From: an uncultured Muribaculaceae bacterium
GTDB lineage: Bacteria > Bacteroidota > Bacteroidia > Bacteroidales > Muribaculaceae
DNA length: 50,398 nt
Reading direction: 5' to 3'
Assembly: GCA_910587475.1 (NCBI GenBank)
Contig: CAJUMR010000017.1
Coordinates: 1 to 50,398 of the forward strand
In this document: piece by piece, positions 36,108 through 44,454 of the stretch
How the letters are laid out: the number at the start of each line of letters is the position of its first letter
Position numbering within the stretch: the stretch's first letter is position 1
Notes under the pieces: model-generated
What the model was told of the DNA's origin: nothing
Database searches by the model: none
The model's input: the letters and a program-made list of their open reading frames with translations, nothing else
Program-made: the position numbers and the translations under genes

Positions 36108-37292
36108 ATGAAAAAATATTTTCTGACTTTGGTTGCGGCATCGCTGGCTTTGGCGTCGCATGCCGCGACAGTACAATATGCCTCCGGTGTCGTGAAATAT
36201 TCTGAACAGACCGAGTGGGGCAAAGTTGACATCACATTTAGAAAATGCGGCAACAACCTGCTTTACACGTTCTACAACGTGTTGCTCGATGGTGTCGAGG
36301 TCAACACTACGAGTTCGAGCAACAACATCGGCGGTTTTCTTGCCGACGGTTGGTGGATGGGTGGCAATCACAACGACGGTGAACCAAATGCCTTGACAAC
36401 CGGAGTGACCGTGATGGTCGACGGAAAGGAAATCGACGGCGATGCCACGGTGACCGGCAGTGTGCTGACCATCGATGTCTATAACGATATTTTCTTTGCC
36501 GACAAGGTGAAATTCTGCACTGAACACATCTCTTACAACGTGTCGGGCAACAGCATGGAAGTGAGCGGTGAGCATCATTACTGCCATCCTAAGGATCTGT
36601 CGATCGAAAAATACTATCCGATGCAGTCGGTGTTTGTCGATGAGACTGAAATCCTGACCCCTGGCGGTAAATGCAAGGTGTGGACTCCGCTTGTCATCAC
36701 TTCTGAAGGCAACGAAATTGAATTTTCAAGGGCCTCGGCTCCTAATTTCACGACTTTCATCGAACACAGCGCCCATGGCTATCAGGCTGTCTACCTCTCG
36801 CGCGATGGCATCGGCAATCGCGAATGGGTGCGGCAGAGCGATGTTGTGTTCATCGGCAACAGCTGGAGCAAATCCTATCATAAGGTGATCGGCGACTACA
36901 CGGTCCGCGATGGCGATCAATCGACATGGCATGGTGTCTATTCCTGGTTCAAGGAGCCGATACGCGACAATTGCCGCAACCTCACCGACGATCTGACCTA
37001 CGAATACGGTGCATACATCAACGGCGAACCGGTGGTCATGCACCTGTCGCCCAACGGCAAGATGTCGCAGCTCTCAGGCATTGAGGATGTTGTGGCCGAC
37101 GACGTTGCCGACAAGTCGTTTGCTTCTGCCGGACAAGGTTGCATCGTGGTGTCGGACTCCGCGCCCGATGCCCGCTGCTATAACCCCGACGGCAAGCTCG
37201 TTCATGTCGGTGCCGGATCATTCGAATGTGCTTCCGGCATTTATCTTGTCAACGACATGAGAGGAAACACAGTGAAATTGTTTGTCAAGTGA
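36108..37292 (+). CDS. Secreted protein of unknown function with C-terminal sorting-like module
   Basis: 394 residues. Signal peptide 1-19 (cleavage after SHA|A), no lipobox. The body is beta-rich and Trp/Tyr/Asn-rich (WGKVDITFRKCGNN, GGFLADGWWMGGNHNDG), with no recognised catalytic motif. The last about 55 residues, after an acidic linker (IEDVVADDVADK), form a small beta module ending in SGIYLVNDMRGNTVKLFVK. This resembles the C-terminal modules common on exported Bacteroidales proteins and related in style to type IX secretion sorting domains; whether it acts as one is not known. Ends 16 bp before the next secreted protein gene, so the two are one operon. Cellular location: periplasm or outside. 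Confidence 0.8.
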   Translation: MKKYFLTLVAASLALASHAATVQYASGVVKYSEQTEWGKVDITFRKCGNNLLYTFYNVLLDGVEVNTTSSSNNIGGFLADGWWMGGNHNDGEPNALTTGVTVMVDGKEIDGDATVTGSVLTIDVYNDIFFADKVKFCTEHISYNVSGNSMEVSGEHHYCHPKDLSIEKYYPMQSVFVDETEILTPGGKCKVWTPLVITSEGNEIEFSRASAPNFTTFIEHSAHGYQAVYLSRDGIGNREWVRQSDVVFIGNSWSKSYHKVIGDYTVRDGDQSTWHGVYSWFKEPIRDNCRNLTDDLTYEYGAYINGEPVVMHLSPNGKMSQLSGIEDVVADDVADKSFASAGQGCIVVSDSAPDARCYNPDGKLVHVGAGSFECASGIYLVNDMRGNTVKLFVK

Positions 37293-37308
37293 TTAAATCC
37301 GATTATTT

Positions 37309-39513
37309 ATGAAAAAGATAATATGCTCTATGGCTCTGATGCTGGCGGTGGCTTCCGCTTCGGCTCAGACTACGATAACAGAGCTTTGGCGCTACAACAC
37401 TAACGTGCTCAATGCCAATTGGAGCGATGCTGCCCCTAAATGGACAAACCCCAAGGCGATAAAGTCGATGCCATGCTCGAGGTTTGCCACGGCTTCAAAT
37501 GGCAAGATCTTCACCATCAACATGAAGACCATGAGCATCGCACAGATCACCGTCACCGGTTGGCAGGATGTCTACAAACTGCCTTATTCGGGGATCGACG
37601 GCGACTTTTACGGCACGGCCATATCGTCGGACCAGGCCGGTCACTTTCTTGTCGGACACTATTTCACGCAGGCTCCTGAAAGCAGCATCGTATGGTCGGT
37701 CTATGATCCGTCGACAAGCAGCATCGAGCGTTTCGAGATACCGGTCGGAGATGATTACAGCGTGACTTCAGGCGGACAGACTTATGCCGGAGTGGGCCGC
37801 ATCGATTGTGTCGGCCGTGTATTGGGCGACCTTACCAAGGAAGCTGTGTTTTTCGTCGGTTCTTCGTTTGGATCCTATGCTCCTTATGTGCGCATGGTCA
37901 AAATCAGCCATGATGCCGACGGCAAATTGATCGTGGATACCGATCATTCACCCGAAATCGTCCACAACGTCGACGCTTCAACCTTGACAATCGCCCAGCC
38001 GAAGGACAGCAGTTACGATGAATTTGTGCTCAGAGAGCACGCCGAAAGCGGTTTCATAATGTATGCTAACGCCGGAGGCGGTGTTAACGATTTCGTTACA
38101 TTCTCTGACACCGGCGCTTACGACAGCTCCCTGGCTGACAACAGCGACATAAAGAGCGTTGCCAATGCGTCGACAAGCGGCTTCGACTCCTTTGTCCTCG
38201 ACGGCCAGAGATATTTCGTGATCAATCATCTCGAGACCTACGACAAGATGAACTGCAACACGATGAATATTGCTGTGGTCAGAGAAGATGGCGTTGTGGT
38301 CGGAACGTGGGAGAACCCCGACTACGCATCGCAGTATGGCTATTCGTCTATTATCGCCGAACCGCTTGCCGACGGCACTGCCAACATCTATATCTACAAC
38401 AGCACAGTCGCCGACACCGCGGCCGGGCGCAGGGCTTGCGCCGCTGCGGCGGTGATCAAGTTCGATCCTTCAAAGTATGTCCCTGTCGATTACGACACCC
38501 CCGGCTTGTCGGCCGAAAATCCTCTGATCGTGGAGTCGGCCCAGGATCTTGTCGATCTTAAGGGCAAACTTGTTTCGGGCGACAATTACATCGCGCTTGA
38601 CTGCGACATCGACATGAACGGCATCGGATGGTCGGTGCTGTGCGCCGAAGGTTCGACATCGAGGTTACATATCGACGGCCGCTATCATGTGATACGCAAT
38701 CTCCGTCCGTTGACCACGGCTCAGAATGGTTCGCTGGTCGGCTATCTGTCGGGATCGGTGAAAAATCTCGGTCTGGAAGATGTGAGCATTATCAACAGCT
38801 GGTACTGCGTCGGTGGCATTGCCGGAGTGGCCAACGATGCTAAGATCGACAATTGCTATGTGACCGGATCTATCACCGGTGCGGCTTCCGGAGCTCTGGT
38901 CGGTTGTAATAAAGGTCCGCTGACGATCACTAATTGCTATTCGTTTGCCGACGCTGCCGATCGTACCGGGGCAGCCGAATATTCAGGTGGACTCGTAGGC
39001 TGCAGCGACGCTGCGCTTTCGATCAGCAATTCATATGCGAGCTGCACCGTGACATCGACCGGCGGTCATGCCGGTGGCATCGTGGCTGTGCAGCATTCGA
39101 CAAGCGTTAACCTCCGTGATGTTGTGGCATGGACGATTGCCGTCGATGGCAAAACCATGGCTGCACCCGTGTGTGCCGGTGGATGCGTGTCAAACAATGT
39201 AAAATATTGGAACGGCATGGAGATCAACGGAGTGAAGACTGACGGCGGTGTCTCAGATGAAGAACTCCGAGAAGAGATCCTTAAGTGGAGCGCTTTCAAC
39301 GAAGGTAAGGTGAATGTCGTCACTGATTATCCGGCCCTCAATTGGCAGGAAATATTCGTAACGTCAGACATTGAAGATATTCTTGCCGACAAGGATGATG
39401 CTGACGGACAGCCTGTTTATTACAATTTGCAGGGTGTGCGCACCGACAATCCCGGACGAGGCATCTATATCGTGCGCCGAGGCAACAAAGTCACCAAAGA
39501 GTTTGTCAGATGA
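37309..39513 (+). CDS. Secreted protein with GLUG-type repeats and C-terminal sorting-like module
   Basis: 734 residues. Signal peptide 1-19 ending ASA|Q. Residues about 25-390 look like a beta-propeller or similar repeat fold (repeated short DG and GxW turns: ASNGKIFTINMKTM, FYGTAISSDQAGHFLVG). Residues about 475-605 carry repeated GLUG-like motifs (VGGIAGVANDAKIDNCYVTG; GGLVGCSDAALSISNSYASC) as in bacterial surface adhesins. The acidic linker IEDILADKDDADGQ leads to a C-terminal module with YYNLQGVRTDNPGRGIYIV and basic end, a type frequent on exported Bacteroidales proteins. Second gene of the pair with 36108-37292; the shared linker and end suggest the same export or anchoring route. Binding target unknown. 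Confidence 0.82.
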   Translation: MKKIICSMALMLAVASASAQTTITELWRYNTNVLNANWSDAAPKWTNPKAIKSMPCSRFATASNGKIFTINMKTMSIAQITVTGWQDVYKLPYSGIDGDFYGTAISSDQAGHFLVGHYFTQAPESSIVWSVYDPSTSSIERFEIPVGDDYSVTSGGQTYAGVGRIDCVGRVLGDLTKEAVFFVGSSFGSYAPYVRMVKISHDADGKLIVDTDHSPEIVHNVDASTLTIAQPKDSSYDEFVLREHAESGFIMYANAGGGVNDFVTFSDTGAYDSSLADNSDIKSVANASTSGFDSFVLDGQRYFVINHLETYDKMNCNTMNIAVVREDGVVVGTWENPDYASQYGYSSIIAEPLADGTANIYIYNSTVADTAAGRRACAAAAVIKFDPSKYVPVDYDTPGLSAENPLIVESAQDLVDLKGKLVSGDNYIALDCDIDMNGIGWSVLCAEGSTSRLHIDGRYHVIRNLRPLTTAQNGSLVGYLSGSVKNLGLEDVSIINSWYCVGGIAGVANDAKIDNCYVTGSITGAASGALVGCNKGPLTITNCYSFADAADRTGAAEYSGGLVGCSDAALSISNSYASCTVTSTGGHAGGIVAVQHSTSVNLRDVVAWTIAVDGKTMAAPVCAGGCVSNNVKYWNGMEINGVKTDGGVSDEELREEILKWSAFNEGKVNVVTDYPALNWQEIFVTSDIEDILADKDDADGQPVYYNLQGVRTDNPGRGIYIVRRGNKVTKEFVR

Positions 39514-39542
39514 CGTGAGCCCGACGATATAAAAAAACAACA

Positions 39543-39581
39543 AGAACGGGGATCAGCCGCAAGTGTGCTGATCCCCGTTCT
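39543..39581. terminator. Bidirectional terminator between convergent genes
   Basis: 15-bp perfect stem (39543-39557 with 39567-39581), 9-nt loop, between the plus secreted-protein operon and the minus susCD operon. T-richness is better on the minus strand. Confidence 0.8.
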
Positions 39582-39618
39582 CGCTTCTAAGATAAATTGT
39601 ACCTGATTGCAGTCGTTC

Positions 39619-41130
39619 TTAATCGGCCAGATCGATCTCTTCTTCGACCGGAGTCTTGATCAGATCTTCGCCCTGAGCTGAAGTGTACTGGCTGAACGGC
39701 AGCGGGAAGTATTCAGCTTCGGGTGTCCAGTTGAGGTCGGCGAGCACTGTCGCGCAGTCGCCCCAGCGGCGGAGATCTGTGTAGTTGTCGCCCCATTCGC
39801 AGACAAACTCCATGCGGCGCTCGTCCTTGATGTCGCGGAGTGTGACGTTGGTGATTTCGGGCATTTGGGCGCGACGGCGCACCTGGTTGAACGGTTCGTC
39901 GCCGTTTTTGCCGAGCATCACCTTAGCTTCGGCGTTCATGAGCAACGCGTCGGCATAACGGAATATTCTGATGTTGTTGTTGGTTCCGTATTTGGTTCGT
40001 CCGGGGGTGAGCTGATTGGTCGGTGTATAAGCTTTGCCGTTCCAGCAGTCGGTGTTGACCGGATTGGTCTGCGGGCCTATGTAGTCGCCGTCGGGAGTGA
40101 CAGCGTCGGCCATGAGGAATGATGTTGTGGCGCGCACGGTCTCGCCGCGGGCCGCAGCCCAGTCGCGGAGATCCTTGATGATGCCTATGTCGCCCCAGCC
40201 GTTGGCCCATGCTCCTCCGTCGGCCCGTTTGCTGCCTACGGTGTTCGGTCCCATGCAGTTGAACCATTGGTCAGCGTCGACCAGATCGCCCGAGCCGTTG
40301 CCATAGTCGGTGCATTGGCATTCGAGCAGTGATTCGTTGCAGAGTTTGCCGGGGATTTTCCACATATTGTAATAATCGGCGAATAGTTCGAATTTTTTGC
40401 TGTTGATGATTTCGTCGGTGAGGGTTTCCACTTTAGCGAAATCGCCGAGGAAGCAATTGATTTTTGCAGCGAGCAACATTGCAGTGTAGGCAGTCGCAGA
40501 GCCTAAGTGACCGTCGGGAGCTTCGTTGGGACGCACCTTTCTCATGTTGTCGATGCCATATTGAAGGTCCTTGAGTGCATAGCGCAGAACCGACTCTTTG
40601 GTCGAACGGTGCATGTCGGTCTGGTTGTTGTCGAGCAGCACGGTGCAGTCGCCGAAAGCTTCGACCAGACGCCAGTAGGCATAGGCGCGGAGCAGGCGCA
40701 CTTCGCCTTGATAGGCATGGTTGCGCGCGAGATCTTCGCCTGTGCAGTTTTCTTCATAGAGATGCAACGCTTTGATTGCCGAGTTGGCACATTTGATCAT
40801 ATTGTAATACTGCATCCATATTTCGTTGTAACCCCAGAAAGAGTCGTCATAAGTGTATTTGTCGGTTTTGTCGTAGAGCGAACCATTATATTGTCCGCTC
40901 ATGACGTCCTGCTCGCGGATAAGCGTCAGCTCAATGATCACCCAGTGCATGCCCGATGTGCGCAGTTTGGCATACATGCCAGACACGGGCTGATACATGT
41001 TGGTGAGATTGGTGTAGTCGACCTCTTGAGTCGGCACAGAGTTTTCAGGCATCTTGTCGAGATAGTCGCATGACGGGGCCAATGCTCCGAGAAGCCCGAT
41101 TAATGTGTATAGAAAGAATTTGGTTTTCAT
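39619..41130 (-). CDS. RagB/SusD-family nutrient-binding lipoprotein (third SusCD pair)
   Basis: Surface lipoprotein partner of the SusC at 41154-44189; 503 residues. Lipobox LAPSC with Cys21 followed by Asp-Tyr-Leu-Asp. The N-terminal helical core is visible at 100-260 (YYNMIKCANSAIKALHLYEE; GEVRLLRAYAYWRLVEAFGD, the classic SusD hallmark). The C-terminal signature RYADALLMNAEAKVML is near 385 with RRRAQMPEITNVTLRDIKDERRMEFVCEWGDNYTDLRRWG in the last 100 residues. Distinct from the two SusDs of the divergon. It begins 23 bp after susC; no surface glycanase follows, so the ligand is not revealed by context. Confidence 0.94.
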   Translation of the reverse strand: MKTKFFLYTLIGLLGALAPSCDYLDKMPENSVPTQEVDYTNLTNMYQPVSGMYAKLRTSGMHWVIIELTLIREQDVMSGQYNGSLYDKTDKYTYDDSFWGYNEIWMQYYNMIKCANSAIKALHLYEENCTGEDLARNHAYQGEVRLLRAYAYWRLVEAFGDCTVLLDNNQTDMHRSTKESVLRYALKDLQYGIDNMRKVRPNEAPDGHLGSATAYTAMLLAAKINCFLGDFAKVETLTDEIINSKKFELFADYYNMWKIPGKLCNESLLECQCTDYGNGSGDLVDADQWFNCMGPNTVGSKRADGGAWANGWGDIGIIKDLRDWAAARGETVRATTSFLMADAVTPDGDYIGPQTNPVNTDCWNGKAYTPTNQLTPGRTKYGTNNNIRIFRYADALLMNAEAKVMLGKNGDEPFNQVRRRAQMPEITNVTLRDIKDERRMEFVCEWGDNYTDLRRWGDCATVLADLNWTPEAEYFPLPFSQYTSAQGEDLIKTPVEEEIDLAD

Positions 41131-41153
41131 TGTCGTTTCGATGGTTGTAATGG

Positions 41154-44100
41154 TTAGAAGTCAATTTTTACGCCGAATGTGTAGGTTGAAGTCATGGGGT
41201 AGACTTCGGTGTCCCAACCTTGGGCAGCGGCGTCGGCGATCTCTGGAGAGAATGAGTTGGCCTTGAAAGTGGTGAACGGTCTGTCGGCTGTCACACTCAA
41301 ACGTATGCCGGGCAGGGTGTAGTTGCCCATTTTAATATTGCGGAACGAGTAGCCGAGCGTGATGTTCTGGATGCGGAAGAAGTCGGCACTCTCCACGAAG
41401 TAAGAGCTGTAGCGCTGGTCGCTGACATTGTGAGGACGCATCAGAGCCGAAGCCGACGGATCGGTGTTTGATGTGCCGGGGCCTGTCCAACGGTTGTCAT
41501 ACTGCGCTTTGTCGAAGTTGTAATCCCATGATGAGTAACGTAATGCGCGCTTGCGGTTGAACATCTGTGCGCCTGCCTGACCGTACATCGTGACCGACAG
41601 GTCGATGTTTTTGTAGCGTGCTCCGAGATTTATGCCGTAGATAAGGTTAGGGATGTAAGATCCGAGAGTCGTGCGGTCGTTGGCATCGAGTTTGCCGTCG
41701 CCGTTGAGGTCGGCGAATTTAAGGTCGCCGGGGACGCAATCTTCCTGAACGGCAAGCGGATCTGCCGCACATTCGGCTTCGGTCTGGTAAATGCCGATGC
41801 ATTTGAACCCATAGAACGAGTTCATCTCGTGACCGACCCAGTTGACGGTCTTGCCGCCTCTGATCATGGTCTGTCCGTTAAGATCCTTCACTCGGTTTTT
41901 GAGTGTGGTGATGTTGACTCCGATGTTGTAGCTGAAGTCGCGCGAGATGGCGTCGGTCCAGTTGGCCGAGATGTCGAAACCTGTGTTGAGGATCTTGCCG
42001 TGGTTGCCGGCCAGAGTCGCGGTCGAGAAGGGCAGAAGTGGAGAGATGACAGCCTTGTTGGTCATGCGGTGATACCAGTCGACATCGATGTTGAGTCGGT
42101 TGTTGAGGGTGATGTAGTTGAAACCGACGTTCCATTCGTCGACGGTTTCCCATGCGAGATAGCTGAAGTAGGATGAGTCCTGCACGCCGGCTATGGTTGT
42201 GTTGCCTGCCACGCCCGAAGCTCCGACTCCCGAAGTCAATGAAGCGAAGCCGTCGCTGGCGGCTACTTTGTCGTTGCCGAGTTTACCCCAGCTGGCGCGC
42301 ACTTTGAGGAAATCGACCCACGGACGTCCTTCGATAAACGATTCGTTTGACAGAACCCATGCGGCGCCGACTGAGGGGAAGTAGCCCCAGTGTTCCTGAT
42401 ATTTCGACGAACCATCGGCGCGGAATGTCGCCATGATCAGATAGCGGTTGTCAAAGCTGTAGTTTGCGCGGGCAAAGTACGATTGGCCGCGGTAGGTTGT
42501 GCCTGCGTCTCCGACAGTTGCACCAGAGGCGTCGCCCTGTGAGATGTAGTGATATTCATCTTTGCCTTCAGGCACGTTGGATGTCTTGCCCCAAAGGTAG
42601 CGGTATGACTCTTCGCGCATCGAGTAGCCGGCCATGAGTCCCCATTTGTGGACGTCGCGGCGGTCGTTGTATGAAATCACATTGTCCCACACATAATCGT
42701 TGTAACGGTTCTCGCTTTTGGTGAGGGAGTTGGTTGTCTGTTGCTGGGTGCCGCTCACCAGATACTGGGGAATGAATTCCTTGGAGCTGTTGAGAAGGAA
42801 ATTGTATGCAAAGCTTGTTTTGAACTGCAATTTTTCGGGTATGATCGTGAAGTCGGCGTAAGTGTTGGCAAGTACATTGTAGATTTCAGACTTCGAATCA
42901 TAATAGTTTGCCACTGCAAGCGGATTGCTGAAGTTCGAGCCATAGCCGATCGAAGCGGGAGAGCCGTATTTGATGGGGTAGGCATCTTCGTTGAGGTCGT
43001 CGTAGGCCGCAATGATCGGCGGACAGTTGAACGCTTTCTGCCATGCCGCGTTGTTGGGGTTCTTCTTTTCAGAGTTGCTCAATATCGCCTTGAAACCGAC
43101 TTTCATCCAATTTGTGGCGTCGAAGTCAACCGATCCTCTGATATTGATGCGTTTGAAATTGTTTTCGGTGTCGAGCACACCGTCCTGATATGTGTAGCTT
43201 GCGCCGACAGAGTAGATGGCGCTGTTAGATCCGCCGTCGATGCTAAGACTGTGGTCGGTGATGACAGCGTCGCGAAGCATCAGGTCATACCAGTCGGAGT
43301 CGGCGATGTATTTCCAGTTGTGGAAGTCAGCGTCGGCATAACTGCCGCCCCAACGGTCGATAGCGGCTTTGAAGTAGGTCGAGTATGCGTCATAGTTTCC
43401 TTCGAGCATCATGGTTGCATATTCGCTGGCGTTACAGAGTTCGAGGACGTTGGATGCTTTCTGCACGCCGACATATCCGTTGTAGGTCACGCGTGTGCGC
43501 TCTTGGCCGATCGAGCCTTTTTTAGTGGTGATGATCACCACTCCGTTGGCCGCGCGCACACCGTAGATTGCTGCTGCCGAGGCGTCCTTGAGTATCGACA
43601 TTTCCTGAATGTCGTTGCTGTTGAGGAAGTCGATGTTGTCGTAGAACATTCCGTCGACGACAAACAGCGGCGAGCTGTTGCTGAACGATCCGATGCCACG
43701 GATGCGCACAGTCGGGGATGCTCCCGGTGCACCACCGTTTATGACGTTCACTCCGGCCAGTTTGCCTTGCAGTCCCGACAGGGCGTTTGACGACGGGGTC
43801 TGCAGGAGTTCTTCGCCTTTGACCACTTGGATCGGCGCTGTCAGGTCTTTAGCTTTAGATGATCCGTAACCGATGACCACAACATCGTCGAGGAGCTGCT
43901 TGTCTTCTGACAATATGATGACCATGTCGCCGGCTTCGGCCTTGACTTCTCGGCCTACCATGCCGATATAAGAGATTTCAAGGATTGTGTTTTCGAGATT
44001 TCCCGCCAGCGAGAAGTTGCCGTTGATGTCGGTGGTTGTTGCTAAGTTGGAGCCACGGACGCGTATCGAGGCTCCGACGATCGGTTCGTCGTCACTGCCT

Positions 44101-44189
44101 ATCACGGTTCCATGAACACCCGTCAATTGGGCAATCGCGGAACAAACCGCCGCGAAGCCGATGATTAGAGTTAAAGTTAAACGTTTCAT
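41154..44189 (-). CDS. SusC/RagA-family TonB-linked outer membrane transporter (third SusCD pair)
   Basis: TonB-dependent outer membrane channel, 1011 residues from the ATG at 44187-44189 (MKRLTLTL). An upstream in-frame start would begin inside the promoter region and is rejected. Signal peptide 1-21 (AIAQ end), carboxypeptidase-D-like regulatory domain about 22-105 (GVHGTVIGSDDEPIVGASIRV), plug about 115-225 with the signature LKDASAAAIYGVRAANGVV, then the barrel ending in Phe. Not closely similar to the other two SusCs in its N-terminus. Its promoter has only a -7 box, and phased repeats lie upstream, so activation by the divergent regulator gene is likely (inference). Confidence 0.95.
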   Translation of the reverse strand: MKRLTLTLIIGFAAVCSAIAQLTGVHGTVIGSDDEPIVGASIRVRGSNLATTTDINGNFSLAGNLENTILEISYIGMVGREVKAEAGDMVIILSEDKQLLDDVVVIGYGSSKAKDLTAPIQVVKGEELLQTPSSNALSGLQGKLAGVNVINGGAPGASPTVRIRGIGSFSNSSPLFVVDGMFYDNIDFLNSNDIQEMSILKDASAAAIYGVRAANGVVIITTKKGSIGQERTRVTYNGYVGVQKASNVLELCNASEYATMMLEGNYDAYSTYFKAAIDRWGGSYADADFHNWKYIADSDWYDLMLRDAVITDHSLSIDGGSNSAIYSVGASYTYQDGVLDTENNFKRINIRGSVDFDATNWMKVGFKAILSNSEKKNPNNAAWQKAFNCPPIIAAYDDLNEDAYPIKYGSPASIGYGSNFSNPLAVANYYDSKSEIYNVLANTYADFTIIPEKLQFKTSFAYNFLLNSSKEFIPQYLVSGTQQQTTNSLTKSENRYNDYVWDNVISYNDRRDVHKWGLMAGYSMREESYRYLWGKTSNVPEGKDEYHYISQGDASGATVGDAGTTYRGQSYFARANYSFDNRYLIMATFRADGSSKYQEHWGYFPSVGAAWVLSNESFIEGRPWVDFLKVRASWGKLGNDKVAASDGFASLTSGVGASGVAGNTTIAGVQDSSYFSYLAWETVDEWNVGFNYITLNNRLNIDVDWYHRMTNKAVISPLLPFSTATLAGNHGKILNTGFDISANWTDAISRDFSYNIGVNITTLKNRVKDLNGQTMIRGGKTVNWVGHEMNSFYGFKCIGIYQTEAECAADPLAVQEDCVPGDLKFADLNGDGKLDANDRTTLGSYIPNLIYGINLGARYKNIDLSVTMYGQAGAQMFNRKRALRYSSWDYNFDKAQYDNRWTGPGTSNTDPSASALMRPHNVSDQRYSSYFVESADFFRIQNITLGYSFRNIKMGNYTLPGIRLSVTADRPFTTFKANSFSPEIADAAAQGWDTEVYPMTSTYTFGVKIDF

Positions 44190-44246
44190 TTGAACTGGTT
44201 GGTTTATTATTAATGTTAGATGGTTTGATGTCCAATTCTGACGCCG

Positions 44247-44254
44247 CAAAGTTA
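44247..44254 (-). promoter_or_regulatory. -7 box of the third susCD operon (no -33 element)
   Basis: Minus-strand TAACTTTG, perfect -7 box 57 bp before the start. No TTTG is present 19-21 bp upstream, suggesting an activator-dependent promoter. Confidence 0.65.
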
Positions 44255-44282
44255 AATTATCTTATGTGCGGCATCGTCTATC

Positions 44283-44339
44283 TGTAGTACTACAATACCA
44301 CTACATTTCAGAAATGCAGTAACGCCAAAACCACTACAT
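44283..44339. promoter_or_regulatory. Phased ACTACA repeats, candidate activator sites
   Basis: TGTAGTACTACA is a perfect 12-bp palindrome at 44283-44294. ACCACTACAT occurs at 44297-44306 and 44330-44339. The ACTACA cores begin at 44289, 44300 and 44333, i.e. 11 and 33 bp apart, on the same face of the helix. They lie just upstream of the -33-less susC promoter and between the divergent genes. A fourth core at 44428-44433 is inside the regulator leader and out of phase. Confidence 0.55.
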
Positions 44340-44384
44340 ATTTTACAATCATCTAATTGACAATTGCTTATCTGCGGGGTGAAA

Positions 44385-44416
44385 TTTGCTGTATGGAGAA
44401 ATATTGCTTATATTTG
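44385..44416 (+). promoter_or_regulatory. Promoter of the membrane-spanning regulator gene
   Basis: TTTG (44385-44388), 20-bp spacer, TATATTTG (44409-44416): full consensus, so the regulator is probably made constitutively. Confidence 0.8.
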
Positions 44417-44454
44417 CATTGTTGAATACTACATCATCGTTAAACATCCTCTAA

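Noticed and set aside
44190..44249. Upstream extension of the third susC reading frame
   Set aside because: It would begin in the -7 box and place 20 residues before a normal signal peptide.
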